Shown: positions 11,001 through 18,162 of the stretch, piece by piece
Position numbering within the stretch: position 1 is the stretch's first letter
How the letters are laid out: each line of letters begins with the position of its first letter
NCBI GenBank assembly: GCA_012861695.1
Contig: JAAOOA010000095.1
Span: 700,885-764,884 of the forward strand
Length of the DNA: 64,000 bases
DNA from: Trematomus loennbergii
Taxonomy: Eukaryota > Chordata > Actinopteri > Perciformes > Nototheniidae
Direction: 5' to 3'
Program-made: the position numbers and the translations under genes
The notes under the pieces: generated by a model
Told to the model about the DNA's origin: nothing
Seen by the model: the letters and a program-made list of their open reading frames with translations, nothing else
Databases searched by the model: none

Positions 11001-14000
11001 CTCCGTAGTGCCACTCGGACTGCTGCATGCACGTCGCATGCAGATGTGGTTTACCGGCCTTCGTTTAGATCTTAAGACACAAACGACGTCTGGTGGCCAT
11101 CCCCCCCCTCAGTAGAGAGCAACCTCCGATTCTGGGGGTCCCCAGAGAATCTGCGGAGGGGAGCTCCACTGGGGCAGGTAACCTCCTATATCACAGTCTT
11201 CACAGACGCTTCAAAGAAAAAGAAAGTGACAGGATGGGGGGGGACGTGTCTAGAAAGGGCTGTGGGTGGTTGCTGGCCTCTGGCGGCACAGCAACCTCCT
11301 GGAGCTGCAAGCAGTGATGTTGGTCCTACAGCACTGCAAACCCTTAATACAGGGCAAACAGGTGCTAGTAAGGAGCGACAACCGCACCACAGTGGCGTAC
11401 ATCAACAGGCAGGGCGGAGTCCGCTCAATAGCCTGGTTGACCGCAGCAGAGAACCTGTGGCTGTGGGTTTCACAGATTGTGTTGTCTCTAAGGGCTCTTC
11501 ACATCCCGGGACGGGAGAACAGGGGGGCCGACCTCATGTCAAGAGGCGGACCCCTGCCAGACGAGTGGAGGCTTCACCCGGAGGTGGTGAAGCAGGTCTG
11601 GACTCAGTTCGGTAGAGCAGAGGTGGACCTGTTCGCCAATCGGCGCAACAGCCACTGTGCCCTGTGGTTCTCCCTGGCTCGGTGGGACAACCCGCCCTTG
11701 GGGGTCGACACGTTTGCACACGAGCCATGGCCAAGAAAGCTGCTTTACGCCTTTCCACCGCTGCACCTTATCCCCCCCCTCCTGGAGAGGGTGAGGCGGG
11801 AACAGCTGTCAATCATCCTGGTGGCCCCAGATCGCCGCCTGGCGCCGTGGTAACGGGGGGTAACACAGATGATGGTGGGCCAGCCCTGGCGATTCCTCAG
11901 GTCTGGGGAGCGCTGTCTCAGGAAGCAGGTGCAATAGGGGCGTTACCCACTCTGGGCCAACCTCTCCAGGCTTGGCTCCTGAGAGGGACAGGCTGAGACA
12001 GGTGGGGCTGTCTGATAACGTTATTCAGACTATCCAAGCAGCAAGAGCAGAATCCACCACAGCTTGTTACAGGCCAAAGTGGGCGGGATTCCGGCGATGG
12101 TGTGAAGGAAGGAGTCTAGAGCCTCTGTCGTGCACGCTGGGCTCTATTCTTACCTACTTACAGATACTGGTGGACAGGGGGCTGGCTCATTCCACAATTA
12201 AGGTGTATGCAGCAGCCATTTCGTCCTGCCATGAGGGATTTGGAGGCAGGTCAGCCTTCAGTCAGCCGCTTATGACGCGGTTTTTGCAGGGGGTCAGGAG
12301 GCAGCGCCCAGTAGTGCACGCCTCCGCCCCGCAGTGGGACCTGCCGTTGGTGCTCGAGGCTCTGGTCACAGAACCATTTGAGCCTCTGGAGCTCTCCTCC
12401 CCTGATGGAAGACAGCATTGCTACTTGCCTTGACTTCGGCTAAAAGAGTGTCCGAGCTGACCGCTCTGTCGGTACACCCAAGTTGTCTTTTGATCCGGGG
12501 TGACCGTAGCGGGGCGACACTCAGGCCGAACCACTCCTTTACTCCTAAGAGTATCAGAAGTTCATTCAGATCAAGGGCTATTCAGTTAGGTGGCTTTAAT
12601 CTTCCACCCCATATTGGGGCCAGGGAGGCTAAATTGCACCTCCTCTGCCCAGTGCGTGCGCTAGCATGCTATGTAGAGCGCACGGCTGCCATTAGGCGCA
12701 CTGAACAACTGTTTGTGTGCTTTGGGGATGGTGTGGCTGGAAAAGCCCTCTCAAAGAAGCGCCTAACAGGATGGCTATGCAGGTGCATTACACATGCCTA
12801 TGGACGGGCGGGGAGAGCCCTCCCCACTGGGGTCCGTGCACATTCTACACGGGCTGTGGCTGTGTCAACAGCCTTATTCAGCGGCGTGAGTGTAGAAGAT
12901 ATATGCACGGCGGCGTCTTGGTCTACGCCAGGCCCCTTCATAAAATGTTATCTCCTGGACATGTCTGGCTCCTTCTCGTCGTCGGTGCTTGCCGAGGCAA
13001 CGCATGACTGGTGAGAGGGGGGTGGCTGTGGGTCAGCAGGTATCTGACCCCCCCCCTGGACATAAAGCACTTGTGTTTTCCCATGCTCCTGAGGGACTCG
13101 GGAGACATGGTGTACAATCAGCCCCATACAGGGCTGGAGGACTCTCCCCGCCTGCCATGGGCAGGCTGGGAGAGCCTTCCTCACTATTGTCCATGCCCAC
13201 TCTACACGGAGCGTGTGTGAGTGTGGGGGATGTGGTGCACTTATGTTTTCCCATGCTCCTGAGGGACCTGGGGAACATGGTGCGCGGTAGGCTCCAGACG
13301 GAGTCTCCGCACAATTTTTTCCATGCACACTCTACACGAGGTAAGCGTGTGTGAGTGTGCCTTATCCAAGTTGCGGCCCCGACTTCTCCACGGTTACAAC
13401 CGGATGGGAGGAAGTGGGGATGCAGTGGATATTAGCCAAAAGCCGGTCAGGGACGGTGTGGTGGGTCGATGTTGTTGGACGACAGGGCGTTTATACATCG
13501 GGGCTCCGCCCACTGTACCCATAGAGTCCAGTAGAGGGCGGAGCCTGTGAGAGATATAACGGGGGGTTACGTATTGTAACCCTAGTTATATAAACACAGG
13601 CGGAGCCCTCTACCTGGAGGCCCTGTCTTTCCTAGTCCGCTCGCTGAAGAGTGTATAGGATAGTGGGGCGGCGGCTGTAGCCGCCTATACTGTGGGCCTG
13701 CGCGCGCATTCAGGTAGGCTCGCCCCGATTGGCCGGCTACGTTTACGTAAATTCAGTAGGTGAAAGCACGCACAGCATGATAGAGAGTAGTACCCATAGA
13801 GTCCAGTAGAGGGCTCCGCCTGTGTTTATATAACTAGGGTTACAATACGTAACCCCCCGTTTCAGTGTTGGGAGTAACTTGTTACAGTAATCAGATTACA
13901 TTTGTCTGTAACGCAGTAGTGTAACGCTTTACTGTTGGTTCAGCAGTAGATAAGATAAGATAGTACTTTATTGATACTAAGCACAAAACGATCTCGTTAC

Positions 14001-15718
14001 CTGCGTTACGTTAAGCTCTTCAACTTTCTGCATAACGGGAGGACAGTAAAATAAATCAAACGTCCTTTTTCTCTCGCACTAAACTCGCGAGATGTTAGAG
14101 TCTCATAGCAGAGATAAACAGGCACAGCAAACATCGTGGAGGACATGTTTCCCGTTTCATTACATCCATGGTTTCCACGGTGGAATCACCATCTTTCTAA
14201 AAACATATTGAGCCAGAAATACATAACAGGCGGCGCCATCTATGGTATCAGATCAGTCTCACAAATAAATAAATGCACACAGAAGGATACACAAATGTAT
14301 TTATGGATTTATATATAAATGTCTCCACACACATTTTTCAATGCACACACAAAAACGTTTTGAGTGTGAATCTCTGGATTTTGAGACTCCCCTGACGCCT
14401 CTAAATTCACTCATAAATTTTTTAAGAGGCGGTGTCTTTTGCCAATCAGATGTCTGCTTCATTTTAAGCCAATCACATGCATGTGCCCCTCGAGGGTGTG
14501 TTTAATGCGTTTTGCAACGTAGCGTAACATCTCCGCGGTTTGCGGAGTCCGGGGGGTGACAGAGTCTGGGGCCCCTCAGATGCAGAGATTCACACTCAGA
14601 AAGTGTTTTTTTATATAAATGTAACAAATGTGTTTCTGATGTAACTATTTGTGTGATCAGAAATATATTTGTGAAACTTTTTTACATTTATAAAATGATA
14701 CGTGTGTGGATACATTTTTATATAAATCCAGAATAACATTTGTGTATCCTTCTGTGTGCATTTATTTATTTGTGAGAATGATCTGACCCCATAGCCATCA
14801 GACAGGAACACTTTAGCAAACTACCTGGAGCAGAGTTATGATGGAACCTGAGCTAAAGAAAACATGATGTTCAAACAAAGAGCAGAAACTGAGACAAAAC
14901 ATCAAAACAAACTGAAAAGTATTAAACAGATTCAGGAATCAGAAATCAAGCATTTAAAGACTAACTGACCCCCCTCTGCTTTCAGCCTGGAGCCTGCTGG
15001 ACTCCGGTTCTTGAGGCCAGGTCTCAGGAAGTGTAAGTGTTTTTTAATCATGAACATCTTCACACTGGGACATCACAGGGACTTTAGTAACCTTTAATAC
15101 CTGCTGTGTCTCTCATCAGATTCCTGTGGACTCACACCGGACTCAAACACAGTGAACAGAAAACTCACACTGTCTGACAACAACAGGAAGGTGACATGTG
15201 TGAGAGAGGAGCAGAAATATCCTGATCATCCAGAGAGGTTTGACTCCTATCCTCAGCTGATGTGCAGAGAAGCTCTGACTGGTCGCTGTTACTGGGAGGT
15301 CGAGTGGAGAGGATGGGTTCGTATAGCAGTGACTTACAGAGGAATCAGCAGGAGAGGAGGCGGAGAGGACTGTAGGTTTGGAGAGAATGATCAGTCCTGG
15401 AGTCTGGTCTGCTATGATGGAGGTTACTATGTCAGGCACAATAACAGAAGAACAGAGATCTCCTCCTCCCCCCCCCCCTCCTTCTTGTCCTCCTCTGGTA
15501 GAGTAGCAGTGTATCTGGATCATGCTGCTGGCTCTCTCTCCTTCTACAGAGTCTCCTCTGACACACTGACCCACCTCCACACCTTCAGAGCCACATTCAC
15601 TGAACCTCTCTATGCTGGGTTTGGGTTCTGGTCACCTGGTGCCTCAGTGTCTCTGTGTTTCTCTGCAGGAGTGATCCCCCCCTCCTCCCCCCTCCCCCCC
15701 AAAAAAGAGAGGGGCTGA
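1949..15718 (+). CDS. NLR copy A: FISNA-NACHT-LRR-PRY/SPRY receptor gene (several frame breaks)
   Basis: Fish-type NLR (NLRC3-like / NLR-C group), a cytosolic pattern-recognition receptor family greatly expanded in teleosts. Visible exons: 1949-2056, 2632-2710, 2850-3074, 3214-4997, 5083-5254, 8036-8182, 14986-15032 and 15120-15718. Intron phases are compatible throughout. An upstream start exon was not recognised. The reading frame is broken by small losses relative to copy B or to the expected frame, near 3009, 3234, 3999, 4371, 4620, 4733, 5153 and 5225. Either the gene is decayed or the assembly has deletion errors; the last two exons (PRY-SPRY) are fully open. Introns contain a TTAA-type element (5474-7530) and a DIRS retrotransposon (8527-13861). 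The family assignment is firm; functionality is not. Confidence 0.85.
2632..2710 (+). CDS. NLR A exon: linker between N-terminal repeat and effector-side region
   Basis: A 79-nt exon with acceptor ccacag and donor gtgagt. It encodes a Gln/Ser-rich peptide ending [12 protein letters not shown], a typical linker of fish NLR-C proteins before the FISNA region. It enters in phase 2 and leaves in phase 0. The sequence is almost identical at 49679-49757 in copy B. Confidence 0.7.
2850..3074 (+). CDS. NLR A exon: helical pre-FISNA segment (frame break)
   Basis: Encodes [20 protein letters not shown] followed by an acidic stretch and, after a frame break near 3009, the segment that ends in ELADRLHS. 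The break is a T missing from a TTT run that copy B keeps; copy B instead lacks a base about 27 bp earlier. The donor is agcagtaag. The segment is known from fish NLR-C proteins directly upstream of FISNA. It is not a death-fold domain that I can recognise. Confidence 0.7.
3214..4997 (+). CDS. NLR A main exon: FISNA, NACHT ATPase and winged-helix/HD2 region
   Basis: The large exon of about 1.8 kb typical of fish NLR-C genes. The FISNA part (about 3235-3480) contains [20 protein letters not shown]. The NACHT Walker A GVAGIGKT lies at 3502-3525 and the Walker B-like FIFDGLDE at about 3721-3744, followed by a sensor-like ITTRPAAA. Downstream, [14 protein letters not shown] marks the HD2 region. 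The frame is broken near 3234 (2 nt missing after the acceptor), 3999 (1 nt), 4371 (2 nt), 4620 (1 nt) and 4733; two losses near 4851 and 4905 restore the frame together. At most of these sites copy B keeps the frame. The donor gtaagt follows KASNKAL. Confidence 0.85.
5083..5254 (+). CDS. NLR A exon: leucine-rich repeat 1 (frame breaks)
   Basis: An LRR exon of the ribonuclease-inhibitor-like kind, with [18 protein letters not shown] and [12 protein letters not shown] recognisable. It is 172 nt long against 174 in copy B (55935-56108), which is fully open; A lacks one base near 5153 and one near 5225. The acceptor is ttcag and the donor gtcaga. Phases 2/2 allow such exons to be duplicated or lost without shifting the frame. 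Confidence 0.75.
5920..6010. repeat. 17-bp minisatellite, about 5.3 copies
   Basis: The unit ctctctgcagacccatt is repeated nearly perfectly inside the TTAA-type element. It contains a PstI-like ctgcag in every unit. Not coding. Confidence 0.85.
6312..7438. mobile_element. Nested TIR element inside the 2.06-kb TTAA element
   Basis: The left end reads ctttcacaccagcgctttt and the right end aaaagcgccggtgtgaaag, an inverted pair. The related element at 26761-28561 lacks this stretch: there the flanking words are contiguous. The right end forms a perfect 18-bp hairpin with a 3-nt loop at 7386-7424. The interior is GC-rich near the ends; no protein is recognised. Confidence 0.5.
8036..8182 (+). CDS. 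NLR A exon: leucine-rich repeat 2
   Basis: Open exon of 147 nt with [18 protein letters not shown] and [15 protein letters not shown], phase 2 to phase 2. It ends early compared with a standard 174-nt LRR exon: the stretch normally preceding the final DTLR is 27 nt shorter. The acceptor is tctgcag and the donor gtatgg. The copy in B (61635-61780) is one base shorter and frameshifted. Confidence 0.75.
8527..8705 (+). repeat. DIRS left inverted terminal repeat with TATA-like promoter
   Basis: Matches the right terminus in inverted orientation over about 135 bp (for example the stretch around cgcgcgcaggcccacagtat). A TATA-like tatataagg at about 8673-8681 lies near its inner end, some 100 bp before the first ATG of the element (8777), and is a likely start region for the element RNA. 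Confidence 0.7.
8777..9170 (+). CDS. DIRS gag-like N-terminal region (frameshifted)
   Basis: Starts with ATG at 8777; the peptide contains [17 protein letters not shown], a zinc-binding-like Cys/His pattern. A stop appears right after, and the reading continues in another frame from 8806 ([10 protein letters not shown]) to 9168. Position before the reverse transcriptase and the Cys/His pattern suggest the structural (gag) protein; homology cannot be verified here. Confidence 0.45.
9420..10145. repeat. Internal tandem duplication of about 0.35 kb within the DIRS element
   Basis: The words attgcatttatcccagagta, catatctctccaca-like and gccaccagagagtaccacag occur first at about 9458-9690 and again at about 9766-10143. 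The two copies are diverged by substitutions and small indels. They lie between the gag-like region and the reverse transcriptase. Confidence 0.65.
10360..11110 (+). CDS. DIRS reverse transcriptase (frameshifted)
   Basis: Reverse transcriptase of DIRS type: [17 protein letters not shown], then [13 protein letters not shown] (motif A aspartate) up to about 10550. After a frame change it continues with [20 protein letters not shown] (10576-10640), and after another with a DD-containing motif near 10700 ([10 protein letters not shown]). WKKS and [11 protein letters not shown] follow around 10807-10870. At least three frame changes are present. The copy is recognisable but not translatable as a single protein. 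Confidence 0.75.
11266..11853 (+). CDS. DIRS RNase H domain
   Basis: Open frame of about 195 codons with [12 protein letters not shown] (catalytic Glu region), [15 protein letters not shown] (Asp region) and [15 protein letters not shown], the usual order of RNase H motifs in DIRS polyproteins. It follows the reverse transcriptase and precedes the recombinase. The start is not a true initiation site; it is a segment of a longer polyprotein. Confidence 0.75.
   Translation: MVAGLWRHSNLLELQAVMLVLQHCKPLIQGKQVLVRSDNRTTVAYINRQGGVRSIAWLTAAENLWLWVSQIVLSLRALHIPGRENRGADLMSRGGPLPDEWRLHPEVVKQVWTQFGRAEVDLFANRRNSHCALWFSLARWDNPPLGVDTFAHEPWPRKLLYAFPPLHLIPPLLERVRREQLSIILVAPDRRLAPW
11972..13014 (+). CDS. DIRS tyrosine recombinase
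   Basis: Two overlapping frames (11972-12433 and 12418-13014) together cover a tyrosine recombinase. The core-binding part includes [17 protein letters not shown] and [16 protein letters not shown]. The catalytic part includes SAKRVSEL (first Arg), [11 protein letters not shown] (His-x-x-Arg) and, near the end, FIKCYLLDM (likely nucleophile Tyr). One frame change near 12425 separates the halves. This domain defines the element as DIRS rather than LTR or Gypsy. Confidence 0.8.
13018..13335. repeat. Diverged tandem units downstream of the recombinase
   Basis: The word cccatgctcctgagggac occurs at about 13080 and again at about 13250, followed by similar text, giving a unit of about 170 bp. It probably belongs to the non-coding part of the DIRS element before the complex right terminus. 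Confidence 0.55.
13508..13861 (-). repeat. DIRS right terminus: compound inverted repeats
   Basis: Segment 13508-13556 is the reverse complement of the first bases of the element (8527-8575). Segment 13561-13606 is the reverse complement of 13812-13858, sharing ggttacaatacgtaac. Segment 13661-13797 is the reverse complement of the left terminus. This mosaic of inverted pieces fits the internal complementary region and terminal repeat that DIRS elements use to complete their ends during circular replication. Confidence 0.7.
13863..14960. mobile_element. TIR element starting CAGTGTTGGGAG, truncated on the right (copy A)
   Basis: Begins cagtgttgggagtaac and matches 62119-62397 and 63567-63720 in copy B, where the element is complete and ends in ccccaacactg. 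In A the right terminus is missing and a 553-bp element has inserted. Ends of this type are common in teleost hAT-like non-autonomous elements; the right boundary given is approximate. Confidence 0.55.
14241..14793. mobile_element. 553-bp TIR element with 6-bp target duplication (copy A only)
   Basis: Inverted ends of about 60 bp (tatggtatcagatca... against ...tgatctgaccccata, sharing the ataaataaatgcacacagaa core). Flanked by direct gccatc at 14235-14240 and 14794-14799. Copy B at about 63622-63632 has the unoccupied site with one gccatc. No ORF. The superfamily is not determined. Confidence 0.8.
14986..15032 (+). CDS. NLR A exon: short linker before PRY-SPRY
   Basis: A 47-nt exon after a pyrimidine tract and ttcag acceptor; it encodes [15 protein letters not shown] and splices at gtaagt in phase 1. 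This is the usual small exon joining the LRR region to the B30.2 domain in fish NLR-C genes. The phase joins exactly to the next exon. Confidence 0.75.
15120..15718 (+). CDS. NLR A terminal exon: intact PRY-SPRY (B30.2) domain
   Basis: Fully open to the stop at 15716-15718. The PRY part includes [20 protein letters not shown] hallmarks include [20 protein letters not shown] and [17 protein letters not shown]. The first B30.2 hallmark, usually LDP, reads TPDS, and the third, usually LDYE-like, reads LDHA. The domain is a presumed ligand-binding module at the C-terminus of many fish NLRs. The frame is unbroken over about 200 codons, unlike the upstream exons. The C-terminal Pro-rich tail may be specific to this paralogue. 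Confidence 0.85.
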
Positions 15719-15830
15719 TAATAAAAGTGTAAAACTCAGATTTCTGAGATTATCTGAAAAATGTCTGTATGTTAATTTTCTTTTTAAACAAATCTAAATG
15801 TTGAGATTTCATAAAATAAAGTTTCTCAAA
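15719..15830 (+). other. Polyadenylation signals of NLR A
   Basis: An AATAAA-containing ataataaaag lies directly after the stop codon (about 15720-15725) and a second aaataaagt at about 15817. The second is the more plausible 3-prime end signal because the first leaves almost no untranslated region. Confidence 0.4.
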
Positions 15831-16940
15831 AAGAAACCAGGATTGTAAGATTTTAAGAAAAAGCTCAAAACAAAAGTCAGTCTTTGCAAAGATGAAACTC
15901 AGAAAGAGGTTGAATAACAACAGGAAGTCCATTCTGATTTATTTCCACACGGAGGCTTTTATTCTGAAACTGCAGGAAAATGTACATTTCTCCCAAAGTC
16001 TTCCCACCATCTGTAGTTTGTGAACACGTGACATCACTTCAGTTTGAATGGCAGCAGTAAAGGGTTACTGAGGCTCGTTAAGAACAGGTCATAGTGACGA
16101 GTTCAATCACTTCTGCAGAATATAATGTATGATGTCTACAAACTAACATATAATAACGTCTGAAGTGCAAACGTGAACATAAAGTGCAAACCACAGCGTG
16201 CATGCATTTGAGCTCAATGACCGGCTTCCCTGTGAATATTTAAAATATAACGTGGCCCTACACAGCAGAGTCTGAGCGGCACAGTGTGCAGCTTTTATTT
16301 TAATGCTGGCTTTTTACTCTCATGCAAACATGGTCATTACTTTTTAAGAAGGGTCAGATTCGATGAGCCTTATTTGCATTTAGGAAACTAATCTTCCCTA
16401 AACAGCACGATGATGTTTGAAGGAACACGGCTGCTTCTGGGGTGAATGTAAACCTCTGATCTGGGTTAGATGGGTTTATTAACAGACCAATCACATGATG
16501 ATTGTCTCATCATTAACACTCATGTACTTTCAATGTAAGCAGCTGATCTAATGAATAAAGTCTGTGTTTTGAGTCGGACTCGTGGCCTGTCTTTGTCTCA
16601 GTTTGATGACTTCTTCCATTCTTGAGAGGATCAGAAATACATGGATACACAATTTTGAGATTTTTTGAAATAATTCAGAATTTTGAGGAAAAAAGTCAGA
16701 ATTTTGAGAAAAAAAGTCTGATTCTTTGAAAAAAGTCAGAATTTGTCTCATTATACCGCACTGTGAATGAATGAATGAAAGTAAATATACAAGTCATCAT
16801 GAACACATCTGTCCATCAGACAGAGGGCTGCTGTGCCTCCTGTCATCATGAACACATCTGTGCCTCCTGTCATCATTAATGGACGTCTCTTTAAAATGAC
16901 CGCTCAGAGGAGAGGAGTTCTCATTTCTCTAACCGCCTGC
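15830..16940. other. Intergenic stretch without recognised genes
   Basis: AT-rich intergenic DNA. The only structure seen is a short run of variants of gtcagaattttgagaaaa around 16665-16745. Small ORFs here are short and show no family features. Confidence 0.6.
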
Positions 16941-16942
16941 TG

Positions 16943-17092
16943 CTTCCCCTCCTCTCTCCTCGGTTCCCCTCCTCTCTCCTCGGCTCCCCTCCTCTCTCCT
17001 CGGTTCCCTCCTCTCTCCTCGGTTCCCCTCCTCTCTCCTCGGCTCCCCTCCTCTCTCCTCGGTTCCCCTCCTCTCTCCTCGGTTTCCCTCCT
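16943..17092. repeat. 20-bp polypyrimidine minisatellite, about 7.5 copies
   Basis: Unit cccctcctctctcctcggtt, strongly strand-asymmetric (C and T on +). It is flanked by gttctcatttctctaac on the left and gaattagagaaattat on the right, an imperfect inverted pair, so it may be the interior of a small TIR element spanning about 16915-17185. The composition could support H-DNA (triplex) formation. Confidence 0.8.
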
Positions 17093-17189
17093 CGAGTCCT
17101 CCGCTCGCATCTCCTGTGGGCGGGACTAAGACACAAGGAGAGGAGTCGAGGAGAGGAGTCGAGGAGGGGAATTAGAGAAATTATAAACC

Positions 17190-18095
17190 TTCCAGGTGTG
17201 TTTCATCTAAGAGTTAAGGTCACAAACACAACCAGGTCAACTAGATGTGTTAGCATTAGCATTAGCTTGTACAAATACCGACCATGCGCAAAGGGCTAAC
17301 AGCTAGCTCTGTTAGCTCCCCTCCTCTCACCTGAGTCCCCTTCCCGGCTCCAGGGGGTCCGAGCAGGATGGCACGGATCCCCTCCTGCACATCGTCTCCG
17401 CCTCCTGTCTGCTACAGCGACTAAACCCCGCCCTCTAATGCTGTTGTGATTGGCCGCAGGACTGCTCTGTCACTAATTGTGAGCGTTGATTGGAGGAAAT
17501 CTGGGTGACGGCTCTTGTGTAATATCCGACATGGATTCCATCAGGAATGTTTATTTTCTTTTCTTAAATTAAACTATAATACAAATAAAAAAACGTGAAA
17601 CAATTGATGATGATATAATTAAGGTCTTTGTTTTCTCAGTCAAATGTTTTCTTCTGATTAGTTGCTGCTCATTATTGGATACTTTTTGTTGTCAAATATG
17701 TTTTGTATTTTAAAAATGTAAGATGTCACATGTTTTACTTTTTTTACATTTCTATAAATGATATGATAATATATATGTAGTATGTTATAGTACATGTAAT
17801 TATTTTTAATATTCTGTATTATTTCATTATATTCTTATATTTTGGATTTGTGAAGAAATCCAAATAAATTTACAAAAATGTTCACAAATATAATTTGACT
17901 GAAGTTATCTTGACTAAACAATTCAAATCAAATCATTTATTTATTTAGCTGGCAGTAAAAATACAAACCAGTAACTCATATACAAAATAGTTAGATTTTG
18001 AGGAACTGAAGCCCTCCCCCAGCTTGTTCTTAATTTAGCAGCGTGCAGTGAAGCGTTCCTTTAGTTCCCTTTAAAGACGTGATGATCACAGAGAT
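17190..18095. other. Intergenic stretch upstream of the lectin-like gene
   Basis: AT-rich sequence with no recognised gene or element. The last 100 bp precede the ATG at 18099 and may hold the promoter of the lectin gene; a cagagataaaatg context surrounds the start. No clear TATA box placement can be defended. Confidence 0.5.
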
Positions 18096-18098
18096 AAA

Positions 18099-18162
18099 AT
18101 GCCTGAAGCTGAAGTTTTGTACTCTGATGTGAAGTTCAAAAGAGACAAGGGAAACAATGATG
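18099..18162 (+). CDS. Lectin exon 1: cytoplasmic tail with ITIM
   Basis: Starts at ATG 18099 and reads MPEAEVLYSDVKFKRDKG; the donor is ggtgagt and the exon ends in phase 1. VLYSDV matches the ITIM consensus. No signal peptide is present, as expected for a type II protein. Confidence 0.7.

Larger units (their letters stand above)
8527..13861 (+). mobile_element. DIRS-type tyrosine-recombinase retrotransposon, 5.3 kb (copy A only)
   Basis: Retrotransposon of the DIRS order: gag-like region, reverse transcriptase, RNase H and tyrosine recombinase on the + strand, with inverted rather than direct terminal repeats. The left terminus (8527-8705) is matched in reverse complement at about 13661-13797, with further inverted pieces at 13508-13612 and 13798-13858. 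It sits between the last LRR exon and the SPRY exons of NLR A. Copy B has the uninterrupted site near 62115. Both junctions carry GTT and there is no longer target duplication, as expected for recombinase-mediated integration. ORFs are split by frame breaks, so autonomous activity is doubtful. Confidence 0.85.
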
